64,000 bases of DNA from Actinomycetospora corticicola (GCF_013409505.1 NZ_JACCBN010000001.1:2604001-2668000); one strand, 5' to 3'; shown: positions 1-11,375, counted from the first letter of the stretch. Notes: generated from the sequence alone by a model not told the origin. Made by a program: numbers and translations.

Positions 1-803
1 ACACGTTCTCCGACCCCGACGCCGTGGCCCGCACCGCCGCACTGCTCTCCGGCGCCGCCGGGGCCTACGGCTACGTGTCCGGGATGAGCGTGTACCACCC
101 CGACGGCCCGGCCGTGCCGGGCGCGGGCGACCCCGTGCGGCGACCCGGGGACGCGGACGACGTGCTGCAGGAGCGGTCGCTGGACAAGCTGGGCGCGGAG
201 TCCGCGGTGGCCGAGCACTTCGACGGGCCGGCCCCGGTGTTCCGGGTGGGGATCATGGTCGGCCCGTTCGACCCCACCGACCGGTTCACCTGGTGGCCGG
301 TCCGCCTGGCCCGGGCGCTCGCCGGGGACGCCGACCGGACCGTCCTCGCGCCGGGCGACCCGGACCGCGTCGTCCAGTACAGCGACGCGCGGGACATCGC
401 CGCCTTCGTGGTGTCCGCGCTCGACCGCCGGCTGACCGGGGTGTTCGACACCGTGGGGCCGGGGCGGGCGCAGCCCCTGTCGGCGGTGCTCGACGAGTGC
501 CTGAGCGCGGTGGGTGGCGCACCGGGCGACGTCTCGTGGGCGTGGGCGGACGAGGCGTATCTCCGGAACGGGCTGCGCGACGTCCCCGAGGAGGAGCGGC
601 CCCTGTGGTTCCCCGAGGACCAGATCCCCCAGGACGCGATCGACTCCTCCGCCGCGATCGCCGCGGGCCTCCGGTTCCGGCCCGCCGCCGAGACCGCCCG
701 CGACGTCCTCGCGCAGGTCCGCTCCGAGGGGCGCGCCGAGCTGGCGGCGGGTCTGGACGACGACCGGGAGCGGGCGCTCGTGGCGGGGCGGTCGGAGCTC
801 TAG
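1..803 (+). CDS. NAD-dependent epimerase/reductase, 5' end missing
   Basis: The frame is open from the first bases of the window, so this is the C-terminal part of a longer protein. The visible 267 residues look like an extended SDR (NAD-dependent epimerase/dehydratase family): a YVSGMSVYH segment resembles the strand carrying the catalytic Ser/Tyr region, a DKLGAESAV segment follows in the place of the usual YxxxK helix, and VQYSDARDIAAFVV matches the conserved substrate-domain segment. The glycine-rich nucleotide site would lie upstream of the window. The stop TAG overlaps the stop of the convergent gene by four bases (CTAG at 800-803). Substrate unknown. Confidence 0.75.
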   Translation, partial: TFSDPDAVARTAALLSGAAGAYGYVSGMSVYHPDGPAVPGAGDPVRRPGDADDVLQERSLDKLGAESAVAEHFDGPAPVFRVGIMVGPFDPTDRFTWWPVRLARALAGDADRTVLAPGDPDRVVQYSDARDIAAFVVSALDRRLTGVFDTVGPGRAQPLSAVLDECLSAVGGAPGDVSWAWADEAYLRNGLRDVPEEERPLWFPEDQIPQDAIDSSAAIAAGLRFRPAAETARDVLAQVRSEGRAELAAGLDDDRERALVAGRSEL

Positions 804-2056
804 GCGGGTTGCGTCGCCGGGTGGACCAGCGCCCGGCTCAGCGCCGGGGCGAGCGGCCCGCCCTCCACGACGACGTCGCCCACCCCGAGCCAGTCGGCCA
901 TGTCGCGCAGGGCGCCCGCGAGCTCCGCCGCCACGCGGGACTCGCCCGCGCCGCGCTCGGCGCACTCCGGCTCGGCGAACGCGGCGGGGACGCGCAGGAC
1001 GCCCGCCGCCCGGTCGGTCTTCAGGTCGACCCGGCCCACCAGCTGCCCGTCGAGCAGGAACGGGAAGACGTAATAGCCGTGCGTGCGCTGCTCGGCGGGC
1101 GTGTAGATCCCGATCCGGTAGGTGAAGTCGAACATGCGCTCGGTGCGGGGCCGGAACCAGATGAGCGGGTCGAACGGAGCCAGCAGCGCCCGCCCCGTGA
1201 CCCGACGGGGCACTCGCGTGCCCGGCAGCCGGTAGGCGGGCGCCCCCCACCCGGCGACCTCGACCTCCTCCAGCTCCCCCGCGTCGACCAGCTCCGTGAC
1301 GGCCACGCGGCTCTCCGCGGGCGGGAGCCGGTAGTGGTCGCGCAGGTCGGGCTCCGTGGCCACCCCGTGCGCCGCCGCCGCGCGCAGGGTGAGCGCCCGC
1401 ATCGACTCCGCCCGGTCGGGGTGCCGGGCGAACACCTCGGGCGGGATGACGTCCTCGCTCACCGCGTAGGCGCGGCGGAAGCCGCGCCGCGTCCCCGTCG
1501 TCAGGACCCCGGTGGCGAAGAGGTGCTCGCAGGCGACCTTGACGTCGGAGCGGTGCCACCAGCCGCCGTGGGCGCGGGCGCGGCGCTCCCCGCCGTCGCC
1601 GAGGACCGCCTCGACCTCGCGCGCCTCGAGCGGGCCGTGCGCGGCGACCGCGTCGTGCACGGCGTCGAGGATGTCGGGCCGGTGGTCCATGGCGTTGCCG
1701 AGCCAGCGACTGGTGCGCGCGGTGTTGTCACGCATCCGCCACCGCAGCAACGGCCAGTCCTCCACCGGGACCAGGCTCGCCTCGTGCGCCCAGAACTCGA
1801 CGAACGCGCGCCGCCGGCGGTCGGCCGCCGTCTGCGGCCAGGCGAGCGCGTCGAGCACGTCCCGGTCGTAGCTCCCGAGCCGGGCGAACACCGGCGCGTA
1901 GTGCGCGCGGACGGCGACGTTCACCGAGTCGAGCTGGAGCAGCCCGAGGTGGCGGACGAGGCGGGTGAGCCCGCCCCGGTTCGGTGACCCCGGGCGCGGT
2001 GGGGCGTCGAGCCCCTGGGCCGCCAGCGCCGCCCGTCGCGCCGCCGCCGCGCCCAT
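800..2056 (-). CDS. YcaQ-like winged-helix protein (DNA glycosylase family)
   Basis: A 418-residue protein of the YcaQ/AlkX (DUF1006) family, whose studied members unhook interstrand DNA crosslinks. Family hallmarks are an N-terminal segment GGLTRLVRHLGLLQLDSVNV, a segment reading AFVEFWAHEASLVP and the late motif LLAPFDPLIWFRPRTERMF; QxQ-type catalytic residues were not assigned. The ATG at 2056 is chosen because the alignable sequence (GAAAARRAALAAQG) begins there and GGAG lies just upstream; a GTG at 2074 is an alternative. It is convergent with the preceding gene and divergent from the small gene at 2165. Assignment to the family is firm; activity is inferred. Confidence 0.85.
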   Translation of the reverse strand: MGAAAARRAALAAQGLDAPPRPGSPNRGGLTRLVRHLGLLQLDSVNVAVRAHYAPVFARLGSYDRDVLDALAWPQTAADRRRRAFVEFWAHEASLVPVEDWPLLRWRMRDNTARTSRWLGNAMDHRPDILDAVHDAVAAHGPLEAREVEAVLGDGGERRARAHGGWWHRSDVKVACEHLFATGVLTTGTRRGFRRAYAVSEDVIPPEVFARHPDRAESMRALTLRAAAAHGVATEPDLRDHYRLPPAESRVAVTELVDAGELEEVEVAGWGAPAYRLPGTRVPRRVTGRALLAPFDPLIWFRPRTERMFDFTYRIGIYTPAEQRTHGYYVFPFLLDGQLVGRVDLKTDRAAGVLRVPAAFAEPECAERGAGESRVAAELAGALRDMADWLGVGDVVVEGGPLAPALSRALVHPATQPA

Positions 2057-2164
2057 CCGCTCCGGTGTCCCCACGGGATCGAATCCTGCCAGCCACCCCC
2101 GACAACCACCGGAATGGAGCGCCCCGCACCGGCGTTGACCAGGGAGAACGCTGAAGGAGGACCC

Positions 2165-2434
2165 ATGGTCGGAGACCGTGTCGAGATCGTCGTCGACGCC
2201 GGCGGAACCACGCGCAGCTGGGAGGTGAGCGCCACCCGGGCGGGACGCCGGGTCGAGGTCGCGCACGGGCGCGGCGTCGTCGAGGTGAGCGAGGTGACCC
2301 GCGGCGGCACGCCGGTGCGCACCGCGCGGTTCATGTCCTCGCGGGTGCTGGCGCTCGTCGAGCACCCGGCTGCTGCCGTGCGGCTCGCCGACGACGAGCC
2401 GCCCGCGCTGCCCCTGCCGCGCCCGGCGGCCTGA
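2165..2434 (+). CDS. Small conserved hypothetical protein
   Basis: An 89-residue protein that starts at an ATG with a strong ribosome site (GAAGGAGG at 2153-2160, four bases before the ATG). The sequence (VGDRVEIVVDAGGTTRSW, then strands rich in V, R and E) predicts a small all-beta fold, with an Ala/Pro-rich tail. I do not recognise a family. It is divergent from the YcaQ-like gene and ends two bases before the convergent carbonic anhydrase stop. Confidence 0.65.
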   Translation: MVGDRVEIVVDAGGTTRSWEVSATRAGRRVEVAHGRGVVEVSEVTRGGTPVRTARFMSSRVLALVEHPAAAVRLADDEPPALPLPRPAA

Positions 2435-2436
2435 GG

Positions 2437-2928
2437 TCAGGAGACCTCGGTGAGCGCGCCGGTCTTCACGTCGTAGACGAACCCGCGGATCTGCGTGGTG
2501 TCGGCGAGGAACGGGCTGGACCGCACGCGCTGCAGGGACTGCCGCGTGTCCGCGTACGGGTCGGAGAAGCACTCCACCGCCCAGGCCGGCTTGAGACCGG
2601 TCTCCTGCTCCAGCTCCGCCTTGAACTCGTCGTCACCGAAGGTCGCCATGCCGCAGGCGGTGTGGTGGATGAGGACGACCTCGCGGCTCTGCAGCTTGCG
2701 CTGGCTGATCGCGAGCGAGCGGATGACGTCGTCGGTCACGACGCCACCCGCGTTGCGGATGACGTGCGCCTCGCCGTTCCCCAGCCCCAGGAGCGCGAAG
2801 ATGTCCATCCGCGCGTCCATGCAGGTGACCACGGCGACGTGCCGGGTGGGCACGGGGCTCAGTTCGGCCTCGGCGAACGTCTCGGCGTACTTCGCGTTCG
2901 CCTCGAGCAGGTCGTCGGTGACGGACAT
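2437..2928 (-). CDS. Beta-carbonic anhydrase
   Basis: A 163-residue cytoplasmic zinc enzyme for reversible CO2 hydration. The zinc ligands are visible as Cys36 (TCMDARMD, with the Asp38/Arg40 dyad) and His89/Cys92 (HHTACGM). Length and the RNAGG segment near residue 58 match the short beta class found in actinobacteria (Rv1284-like). It starts with an ATG at 2928. The gene stands alone: the upstream 100 bases to the divergent acetyltransferase carry one copy of the TCCCGACGRCGGG repeat. Confidence 0.93.
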   Translation of the reverse strand: MSVTDDLLEANAKYAETFAEAELSPVPTRHVAVVTCMDARMDIFALLGLGNGEAHVIRNAGGVVTDDVIRSLAISQRKLQSREVVLIHHTACGMATFGDDEFKAELEQETGLKPAWAVECFSDPYADTRQSLQRVRSSPFLADTTQIRGFVYDVKTGALTEVS

Positions 2929-2972
2929 CGGTGGAACCTCCCGGACTGGCGGTATGCGTCGACGGTGATCAT

Positions 2973-2986
2973 TCCCGACGACGGGT
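2973..2986 (+). repeat. Dispersed 14-mer TCCCGACGRCGGGT, intergenic copy 1
   Basis: An exact copy of the window's dominant short repeat, in the carbonic anhydrase/GNAT intergenic region. Core (CCCGACGRCGGG) positions of all exact copies: forward 2974, 8681, 10285, 25670, 28570, 32164, 38221, 44841, 48989, 56428, 60387; reverse 14435, 31328, 42276, 47525, 52951, 53487, 54240, 58454, 59427, 60530. All 21 carry the T before the core. Confidence 0.85.
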
Positions 2987-3028
2987 GGGGTGCACGTCGG
3001 GCCGTGACCGGCGTCCTAGTGTCCCGGT

Positions 3029-3613
3029 ATGGCCATCGCGCACGTCCGCCCGGCGACCCCCGACGACGCCGCCGCCGTGACGGCGGTGCAGCGGGAGGTG
3101 TGGACGACGGCCTGGGCGGGCTTCCTCCCCACCTCGCTCACCGAGGGCTTCGACTCCGACGCCGTGACGGCCGCGTGGGAGCGTTCGGTCGACGGTCTGC
3201 TCGTGGCCACCGAGGGCGACACCGTCGCGGGCTTCGCCCTCGCGGGGCCGGCGTCGCCCGACGACCTGACCGACGCCGTGGGTTCCGTCCCCGACGACGC
3301 GGCGTCGGTGGGCCTCGTCGCGACGCTGCTCGTGTCGCCCCGCTGGGGCCGGCGGGGCCACGGCGGGCGGCTGCTGGTGACGGCCGCCGAGGCGCTCCGG
3401 ACCGCCGGGGCCACACGCGGGGTCACCTGGGTGCCGGAGCGGGACGCGGCGTCGCGGGCGTTCTACGCGCGGGCCGGGTGGGAGCCGGACGGCACCGTGC
3501 GCACGCTCGACGCCGGCGGACGCCCCCTGCGCGAGGTGCGGCTCGGCGGGGCGCTGGACCTGGAGTTCGCCGTGCGCCCGACCGCGGAGGACCTGGGCCT
3601 GCCGCTGCTCTGA
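3029..3613 (+). CDS. GNAT-family N-acetyltransferase
   Basis: A 194-residue acetyltransferase. The acetyl-CoA loop is in GLVATLLVSPRWGRRGHGGR (the RRGHGG part corresponds to the Q/RxxGxG/A motif, around residues 110-115), followed by ASRAFYARAGWEPDG, the usual GNAT motif B with its Tyr. The first residues, AIAHVRPATPDDAAAVTAV, are a typical GNAT start. ATG at 3029. Substrate unknown. It converges on dapB, with a hairpin between them. Confidence 0.88.
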   Translation: MAIAHVRPATPDDAAAVTAVQREVWTTAWAGFLPTSLTEGFDSDAVTAAWERSVDGLLVATEGDTVAGFALAGPASPDDLTDAVGSVPDDAASVGLVATLLVSPRWGRRGHGGRLLVTAAEALRTAGATRGVTWVPERDAASRAFYARAGWEPDGTVRTLDAGGRPLREVRLGGALDLEFAVRPTAEDLGLPLL

Positions 3614-3639
3614 TCGGCGGCACCCCCTTCGGCGCGAAC

Positions 3640-3672
3640 GGCACTCTCGCAGCCGCTACGCGCGCGAGGGTG
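3640..3672. terminator. Bidirectional hairpin between GNAT gene and dapB
   Basis: Arms GGCACTCTCGC (3640-3650) and GCGAGGGTGCC (3662-3672) pair over 11 bases with one G-T pair and a loop of 11 bases. Outer GAAC/GTTC sequences extend the symmetry with a small bulge. It sits between two convergent stop codons, so a role in ending transcription from both sides is likely. No U-tract is present. Confidence 0.6.
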
Positions 3673-3685
3673 CCTCTCGTTCAGA

Positions 3686-5724
<2,039 letters not shown>

Positions 5725-5819
5725 GCCGGGGCCCGGGTGCTCGGCGGTGACGAGCCCGCCGTCGGGACCGAGCAGACCTGACGAGCGGTCGAGCTCCGCT
5801 CCGCTCCGTCTCCCGCCGG

Positions 5820-8129
5820 TCAGGAGCGACCGCCGATGGCGCCCGTGGAGGCCTCCTCGGCCGGTGCCGCGCCGGCGCCCTCGGCCCCGGTGCCCTGCGG
5901 GGCACCGTTGGACGCCGCGGCGTCGTCCTCCGTGACGGGCAGGAGGCTGATCTTGCCGCGGTTGTCGATGTCGGTGATCTCGACGCGAATCTTGTCGCCG
6001 ACGTTCACGACGTCCTCGACCTTGCCGATCCGCTTGCCGCCGCCCAGCTTCGAGATGTGGACGAGGCCGTCGCGGCCCGGCACCAGCGAGACGAACGCAC
6101 CGAACGCGGCCGTCTTCACGACCGTGCCGAGGTAGCGCTCCCCGATCTTCGGCATCTGCGGGTTCGCGATGGCGTTGATCATGTCGACCGCCGCCTGGGC
6201 GCTGGGCCCGTCGGCCGCACCGACGTAGATCGTGCCGTCGTCCTCGATGGAGATGTCGGCGCCGGTCTGCTCGGTGATCGAGTTGATCATCTTGCCCTTC
6301 GGGCCGATGACCTCGCCGATCTTGTCCGTGGGGACCTTCACCGTGGTGATGCGCGGGGCGAACTCGCTCATCTCGTCCGGCGTGTCGATGGCCTCGGCCA
6401 TGACGTCGAGGATGGCGAGCCGGGCGCCCCGGGCCTGGGTCAGCGCCTTGGCGAGGACCTCGGTGGGGATGCCGTCGAGCTTGGTGTCGAGCTGCAGCGC
6501 CGTCACGAAGTCCTTCGTGCCGGCGACCTTGAAGTCCATGTCGCCGAACGCGTCCTCGGCGCCGAGGATGTCGGTCAGCGCGACGAAGGTCTCCTGACCG
6601 TCGACGTCGCCGGACACCAGGCCCATCGCGATGCCCGCGACCGGCGCCTTCAGCGGCACACCGGCGTTGAGCAGCGACATCGTCGAGGCGCAGACCGAGC
6701 CCATCGACGTCGAGCCGTTGGAGCCCAGCGCCTCGGAGACCTGGCGGATCGCGTAGGGGAACTCCTCGCGCGTCGGCAGGACCGGCATGAGGGCCCGCTC
6801 GGCGAGCGCGCCGTGGCCGATCTCGCGGCGCTTGGGCGAGCCCACGCGGCCGGTCTCGCCGGTGGAGAACGGCGGGAAGTTGTAGTGGTGCATGTACCGC
6901 TTCGTGGTCTCCGGGCCGAGCGAGTCGATGTTCTGCTCGAGCCGGAGCATGTTCAGCGTGGTGACGCCCAGGATCTGGGTCTCGCCGCGCTCGAACAACG
7001 CCGAGCCGTGCGCCCGCGGGATGACCTCGACCTCGGCGGCCAGCGGCCGGATGTCGGTGACGCCGCGGCCGTCGATGCGGAAGCCCTCGGTGAGGATCTT
7101 CCGGCGGACCGTGGACTTGGTCAGCGAGCGGAACGCCTCGCCGATCTCCTTCTCGCGACCCTCGAACTTCGGGGCGAGCTCGGTGACCAGGCGCTCCTTG
7201 ACCGCGTCCTGGGCGGCGTCGCGCTCCTGCTTGCCCGCGATCGCGAGGGCCTTGTCCAGCTCGTCGCCCGCGGCCGAGGTGACGGCGTCGAGCACGTCGG
7301 ACTGGTAGGGCGGGAAGGTCGGGTAGTCCTTCGTCGTGGTGCCCAGCGAGTCGTAGAGGTTCTTCTGCGCCTCGCACAGGGTGCGCAGGAAGGGCTTCGC
7401 GGCCTCGAGGCCCGCGGCCACGATCTCCTCGGTCGGCGCCTGGGCGCCGCCCGCGACGAGCGAGATGGTGCGCTCGGTGGCCTCGGCCTCGACCATCGAG
7501 ATGGCGACGTCGGAGCCGTCGGAGGTGATCGACCCGGCGATCACCATGTCGAACACGGCGTCCTCGAGCTGCTTCCACGTCGGGAAGGCGACCCACTGGC
7601 CGTTGATCAGGGCGACGCGGGTGGCGCCGACCGGACCGTCGAAGGGCAGGCCCGAGATCTGGGTCGACGCGGAGGCCGCGTTGATCGCCAGCACGTCGTA
7701 CGGGTCGTTGGGGTCGAGGCTCTTCACCGTGATGACGACCTGGACCTCGTTGCGCAGGTTCGACGTGAACGTCGGGCGCAGCGGGCGGTCGATGAGCCGG
7801 CAGGTGAGGATCGCGTCGGTCGACGGGCGGCCCTCGCGGCGGAAGAACGAGCCGGGGATGCGCCCGACCGCGTACATCCGCTCCTCGACGTCCACCGTCA
7901 GCGGGAAGAAGTCGAAGTTGTCCTTCGGGCGCTTCGAGGCGGTCGTCGCCGAGAGGAGCATCGTCTCCTCGTCGAGGTAGGCGACGACGGCGCCGGCGGC
8001 CTGGCGGGCCAGGCGGCCGGACTCGAAGCGGATGGTGCGGGTGCCGTAGGCGCCGTTGTCGAGGACGGCCGTGGTCTCGTGGACCCCGGTCTCGGTGTCG
8101 ACGACGGCGGGAGTGGCGGAATTCGCCAT
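5820..8129 (-). CDS. pnp: Polynucleotide phosphorylase
   Basis: A 769-residue 3'-5' exoribonuclease/polymerase. Two RNase PH-type domains are followed by a KH domain ([20 protein letters not shown]) and an S1 domain (about residues 660-735) ending in an Ala/Glu-rich tail. The catalytic second PH domain has [18 protein letters not shown] with its conserved Asp and Lys residues. It has an ATG start at 8129 with an AGGAGGAACCCC-type ribosome site. It follows rpsO, as in many bacteria, with two hairpins in the 216-base leader. Confidence 0.97.
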   Translation of the reverse strand: MANSATPAVVDTETGVHETTAVLDNGAYGTRTIRFESGRLARQAAGAVVAYLDEETMLLSATTASKRPKDNFDFFPLTVDVEERMYAVGRIPGSFFRREGRPSTDAILTCRLIDRPLRPTFTSNLRNEVQVVITVKSLDPNDPYDVLAINAASASTQISGLPFDGPVGATRVALINGQWVAFPTWKQLEDAVFDMVIAGSITSDGSDVAISMVEAEATERTISLVAGGAQAPTEEIVAAGLEAAKPFLRTLCEAQKNLYDSLGTTTKDYPTFPPYQSDVLDAVTSAAGDELDKALAIAGKQERDAAQDAVKERLVTELAPKFEGREKEIGEAFRSLTKSTVRRKILTEGFRIDGRGVTDIRPLAAEVEVIPRAHGSALFERGETQILGVTTLNMLRLEQNIDSLGPETTKRYMHHYNFPPFSTGETGRVGSPKRREIGHGALAERALMPVLPTREEFPYAIRQVSEALGSNGSTSMGSVCASTMSLLNAGVPLKAPVAGIAMGLVSGDVDGQETFVALTDILGAEDAFGDMDFKVAGTKDFVTALQLDTKLDGIPTEVLAKALTQARGARLAILDVMAEAIDTPDEMSEFAPRITTVKVPTDKIGEVIGPKGKMINSITEQTGADISIEDDGTIYVGAADGPSAQAAVDMINAIANPQMPKIGERYLGTVVKTAAFGAFVSLVPGRDGLVHISKLGGGKRIGKVEDVVNVGDKIRVEITDIDNRGKISLLPVTEDDAAASNGAPQGTGAEGAGAAPAEEASTGAIGGRS

Positions 8130-8206
8130 GGGTGGGGTTCCTCCTGGGGAACGCCCCGCGCCCCTGCGGCGCTCTCCGGTGATCGTGTGACCGGTCTTCG
8201 ATCGAA

Positions 8207-8232
8207 GCCCCCGGACGCGATGTTCCGGGGGC
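8207..8232 (-). promoter_or_regulatory. Hairpin in the pnp leader
   Basis: A perfect 9-base stem, GCCCCCGGA (8207-8215) with TCCGGGGGC (8224-8232), and an 8-base loop, about 78 bases before the pnp start codon. In E. coli the pnp leader hairpin is cut by RNase III and read by PNPase in autoregulation. An equivalent role here is inference from position only. Confidence 0.4.
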
Positions 8233-8307
8233 CACTGTCGAGGACCGGGTCCGCACCGGGCGGGCCGACGGCGGCGGCGGGGCTCGTGTTCAGGTGTGCT
8301 TGCAGAT

Positions 8308-8340
8308 CGGGCCGCCCGCGACGGTGTCGCGGGCGGCCCG
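8308..8340 (-). terminator. Strong hairpin directly after rpsO
   Basis: A perfect 15-base stem of almost only G and C (8308-8322 with 8326-8340) and a 3-base loop, starting five bases after the rpsO stop. It is not followed by a U-tract on the minus strand. It probably ends or attenuates rpsO transcription and protects the 3' end, leaving partial read-through into pnp. Confidence 0.7.
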
Positions 8341-8345
8341 GAGGA

Positions 8346-8615
8346 TCAGCGGCGCAGGCCGAGCCGCTCGATGAGCGACCGGTAGCGGGTGATGTCCACC
8401 GACGCCACGTACTTCAGCAGCCGGCGGCGACGGCCCACCAGCAGCAGCAGGCCGCGGCGGGAGTGGTGGTCGTGCTTGTGCATCTTCAGGTGCTCGGTGA
8501 GCTGGGTGATCCGCTTCGTCAGCAGCGCCACCTGGGCCTCGGGAGACCCCGTGTCGGTGGTGTGCACGCCGTACTCGGAGAGGATCGACTTCTTCTGCTC
8601 GGTGGTCAGTGCCAC
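8346..8615 (-). CDS. rpsO: 30S ribosomal protein S15
   Basis: 89 residues, the usual S15 length. The sequence from [15 protein letters not shown] through [16 protein letters not shown] and [20 protein letters not shown] to the C-terminal ERLGLRR is canonical; it binds 16S rRNA in the small-subunit platform. The GTG start at 8615 has AGGAG ten bases upstream (8626-8630). Longer in-frame extensions upstream are non-coding. Followed by a strong hairpin and pnp. Confidence 0.97.
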   Translation of the reverse strand: MALTTEQKKSILSEYGVHTTDTGSPEAQVALLTKRITQLTEHLKMHKHDHHSRRGLLLLVGRRRRLLKYVASVDITRYRSLIERLGLRR

Positions 8616-8679
8616 GTCGGGGGTACTCCTCGGGTCTTCTGTGATCATGCCCGGGCTCGCGCGCCCGGTACCGTGTGAC

Positions 8680-8693
8680 GTCCCGACGGCGGG
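8680..8693 (+). repeat. Dispersed 14-mer TCCCGACGRCGGGT, intergenic copy 2
   Basis: An exact copy with R = G, upstream of rpsO in the 197-base gap between rpsO and the thpR-like gene. That gap also holds a short CCGGGC/GCCCGG stem (8650-8667). Confidence 0.8.
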
Positions 8694-8765
8694 TGCGGCC
8701 ACGGGCCGCGCCATCGCTCTCGGTGCCCGGCCGCCACGGACCGCAGCCGGATCAGACACGAGTCT

Positions 8766-8800
8766 ACCGGGGACCCCCGACAGGCTCGTCGGCCCCCGGT
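8766..8800 (-). terminator. Probable terminator after the thpR-like gene
   Basis: An imperfect stem, about 13 pairs with one mismatch, between the sequence around 8766-8781 and 8788-8800. The inner part CCGAC/GTCGG and the outer ACCGGGG/CCCCGGT are clear. It lies just past the stop at 8813 on the minus strand. Confidence 0.45.
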
Positions 8801-8812
8801 GGCCCGGCCCGC

Positions 8813-9271
8813 TCAGAACCGCCCGAGGACCCGGTAGGGCGTGCCGCTCGCGACGAGGACGACCGCGTCCGGACGCCACGGCGGGCCGTGGTGCTCGCGC
8901 AGGACGTCGGGCACCGGCCCCCTCCCCCGCGCCACGGTGAGGTGGGCGACGTGCCCGGCCGGGTCCGCGCCGACGGCGAGCAGCAGGCGTTCCCACGCCG
9001 CCCCGTCGTCGGGATGCACCCCCAGCCAGAGCGCCGTGCCGAAGGTGCCGGCGCCGCGGCAGTGCAGGGACGGCACCGCCGGCCGCCCGTCCAGGGCCCG
9101 CTGGAGGTCGACGGCGACGACCTCCGGGTCCGCGTCGGCGTGGAACCGCAGCGTCACGTGCCGTCGTTCCCGCGCGACCGGGCGCCACGACGCCCCGTCG
9201 AGGCCCGCCACCGCCGCGTCGATCGCGACGTTCACCGTCTCGTCGGGCGATACCGCGACGAACAGGCGCAC
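8813..9271 (-). CDS. thpR: RNA 2',3'-cyclic phosphodiesterase / 2'-5' RNA ligase family
   Basis: A 152-residue 2H phosphoesterase. The two catalytic HxTx motifs are His38-Val-Thr40 (RHVTLRFH) and His110-Leu-Thr112 ([10 protein letters not shown]). The N-terminus [10 protein letters not shown] is typical of the family. The GTG start at 9271 shares its first base with the end of the ribF stop (TAGTG), so the two genes are co-transcribed. The in vivo substrate is unknown in most bacteria. Confidence 0.88.
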   Translation of the reverse strand: MRLFVAVSPDETVNVAIDAAVAGLDGASWRPVARERRHVTLRFHADADPEVVAVDLQRALDGRPAVPSLHCRGAGTFGTALWLGVHPDDGAAWERLLLAVGADPAGHVAHLTVARGRGPVPDVLREHHGPPWRPDAVVLVASGTPYRVLGRF

Positions 9272-10212
9272 TAGAGGCCGAGGATCTTCCGGGTCGTCGC
9301 GACGTCGCCGTCCATCGAGGTGATCAGCTCCTCGATCGAGTCGAAGCGCTCCTGCCCCCGCACCCGGCCGACGAACTCGACCCCGACCCGCCGACCGTAG
9401 AAGTCCTCGGTGTGGTCGAGGACGAACGCCTCCACCGTGCGCTGCTGGCCGGAGAAGGTCGGGTTGGTGCCGACCGACACCGCGGTCGGCAGCTTCTCCC
9501 CGTCGCGGATGAACCACCCGGCGTAGACGCCGTCGGCGGGGACGGCGGCGTGCGCGGTCGGCGACACGTTCGCGGTCGGGTAGCCCAGGTCGCGGCCGCG
9601 CTGGTCGCCCTTGACCACGACGCCCTCGATGCGGTGCGGGCGCCCGAGGGCGTCGGCGGCCGCCTCGACGTCGCCCGCGGCGATGCAGCTGCGGATGTAG
9701 GTCGACGAGTAGGTCACGGTGCGTCCCCGATCTCCGTCGGCCACCAGGTCCAGGCCGATCGCCTCGAACCCGAACCGCTGGCCGAGCCGCTGCAGCTCCG
9801 GCACGTCCCCGGCCGCGCGGTAGCCGTAGGTGAAGTTGTTCCCGACCACCACGGCGGACGCGTGCAGCCGGTCCACCAGCAGTTCGTGGACGAACTCGTC
9901 GGCCTCGACGCGGGCGAAGTCGGTGGTGAACGGCAGCACCCAGAACGCGTCGATGCCGAGCTCACCGACCAGGTCGGCCCGGCGCGCGAGGGTGGTCAGC
10001 TGCGCGGGGTGCGAACCGGGGCGCAGGACCTCGCTCGGGTGCGGGTCGAACGTGATGAGCGTGGTGGGCAGCCCGCCGAGCTCCCGCGCCCGCTCGACCG
10101 CGTGGCCGATGAGCTGCTGGTGACCGCGGTGCACCCCGTCGAACACGCCGATGGTCACCACGCAGCGGCCCCAGCCCGGGGGCACGCCGTCACGACCGCG
10201 CCAGCGTTGCAC
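9271..10212 (-). CDS. ribF: Bifunctional riboflavin kinase / FAD synthetase
   Basis: A 313-residue enzyme converting riboflavin to FMN and FAD. The N-terminal FAD-synthetase (nucleotidyltransferase) domain has [11 protein letters not shown] (about 22-32, with the HxGH-like His28/His31), and the middle carries [15 protein letters not shown]. The C-terminal kinase domain starts near residue 185 with DLGYPTANV (the PTAN signature). The GTG start at 10212 gives the usual VQRWRG N-terminus. It lies 188 bases downstream of truB, as in related genomes. Confidence 0.96.
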   Translation of the reverse strand: MQRWRGRDGVPPGWGRCVVTIGVFDGVHRGHQQLIGHAVERARELGGLPTTLITFDPHPSEVLRPGSHPAQLTTLARRADLVGELGIDAFWVLPFTTDFARVEADEFVHELLVDRLHASAVVVGNNFTYGYRAAGDVPELQRLGQRFGFEAIGLDLVADGDRGRTVTYSSTYIRSCIAAGDVEAAADALGRPHRIEGVVVKGDQRGRDLGYPTANVSPTAHAAVPADGVYAGWFIRDGEKLPTAVSVGTNPTFSGQQRTVEAFVLDHTEDFYGRRVGVEFVGRVRGQERFDSIEELITSMDGDVATTRKILGL

Positions 10213-10283
10213 GTGCCTCGGGCCTCCCCGCGGGGTGCGGTGTCGTCGGATCACGCCCAGCCTACGGCCGGGCCCGGTGGGCT

Positions 10284-10297
10284 TCCCGACGACGGGT
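10284..10297 (+). repeat. Dispersed 14-mer TCCCGACGRCGGGT, intergenic copy 3
   Basis: An exact copy (R = A) between ribF and truB. It is followed 36 bases later by GAGGTGCACACCAGGCACG (10333-10351), which is also found after copy 4 at 25692-25710. Confidence 0.8.
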
Positions 10298-10343
10298 GCG
10301 GCGTCACCTCCCGGGTGTCCCCGGCCCTCGCCGAGGTGCACAC

Positions 10344-10375
10344 CAGGCACGCCCACCGGCCCGGGAAGCTGCCTG
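10344..10375 (-). terminator. Probable truB terminator
   Basis: CAGGCA (10344-10349) and TGCCTG (10370-10375) form a short stem around a GC-rich 20-base loop, 26 bases after the truB stop. A very similar sequence with the same hairpin follows the flavoprotein gene at 25703-25733. Confidence 0.4.
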
Positions 10376-10400
10376 ATGCCACCCTCGCGGCGGGCGCGGA

Positions 10401-11336
10401 TCAGCCCGCCGGCGCGAGCACCAGCACCGGGCGGGCCCGACCCTCGGTGTCGGCGACCAGGCCGACGACATGACCGTCCGGGCCGAACACCGCCGTGGTG
10501 CCGGGGCCACCGCTCGGCGGGAGCGGACGCCCGTGCGCGAGGTCGGCCGCCTGCGCGGCGTCGACGTCCCTGCGCGGGAACGCCGTCCCGGTCGCGGCGT
10601 CGAGGTCCAGGGACAGCCCCGCCCGGCCGGCCTCCCCGTCCGCCTCCGCCACCAGCTCGTCGACGGTGCGCGCGTGCGCCAGCGTGAAGGGCCCGACGCG
10701 GGTGCGGCGCAGCGCCGTCAGGTGCCCGCCCACCCCCAGCCCGGCCCCGAGGTCACGTGCGAGCGCCCGCACGTAGGTGCCGGAGGAGCAGTCGACGAGC
10801 ACGTCGAGCTCGAGCCCCTCGCCCTCCCGCCGTCGGGCGAGGACGTCGAACCGCCCCACGTGCACCGGGCGCGCGGGGAGGGTCACCTCCTCGCCGGCCC
10901 GGACCCGCTCGTAGGCGCGCCGCCCGTCGACCTTGATCGCGGACACGGTGCTCGGCACCTGCGACAGGTCGCCGGTCAGCGCCGCCACCTCGGTGTCCAC
11001 GGCGTCGTCGGCGATCGCGCTCGCGTCGGCGGTGGAGACGACCTCGCCCTCCGCGTCGTCGGTCGTGGTGGCGGCGCCGAGCCGGATGGTCGCGAGGTAG
11101 GTCTTCGTGTCGAGCGCGAGGTGACCCAGGAGCTTCGTCGCGCGCTCCACCCCGAGGACCAGCACCCCGGTGGCCATCGGGTCGAGCGTGCCGGCGTGCC
11201 CGACCTTGCGGGTGCCGACCAGGCGGCGGGCCTTGCCGACCACGTCGTGCGAGGTCCACCCGCCCGGCTTGTCGACGACGAGCAGGCCGGGCGGCGGGGG
11301 CGGGTTGCTTCTCCGCTGGGGAGCACGGGCGTTCAT
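10401..11336 (-). CDS. truB: tRNA pseudouridine-55 synthase
   Basis: A 311-residue enzyme making pseudouridine 55 in the tRNA T-loop. Motif II is HAGTLDPMATGVL with the catalytic Asp52; LLVVDKPGGWTSHDVV (18-33) and the GTYVRALARDLG segment are typical, as is a C-terminal TruB_C/PUA-like region (the last 60 residues end in VGLVADTEGRARPVLVL). ATG at 11336 with a short Pro-rich N-terminal extension. Located upstream of ribF as in related genomes. Confidence 0.96.
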   Translation of the reverse strand: MNARAPQRRSNPPPPPGLLVVDKPGGWTSHDVVGKARRLVGTRKVGHAGTLDPMATGVLVLGVERATKLLGHLALDTKTYLATIRLGAATTTDDAEGEVVSTADASAIADDAVDTEVAALTGDLSQVPSTVSAIKVDGRRAYERVRAGEEVTLPARPVHVGRFDVLARRREGEGLELDVLVDCSSGTYVRALARDLGAGLGVGGHLTALRRTRVGPFTLAHARTVDELVAEADGEAGRAGLSLDLDAATGTAFPRRDVDAAQAADLAHGRPLPPSGGPGTTAVFGPDGHVVGLVADTEGRARPVLVLAPAG

Positions 11337-11375
11337 CGCCGCGGATCCTCCCCTGCCCCGGCACGCCCGCGCCGA

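Noticed and set aside
6057..8678. Long plus-strand frame across pnp and rpsO
   Set aside because: It is the antisense shadow of pnp; its composition (runs of R, D, G, V with H) is typical of mirror reading of high-GC codons.
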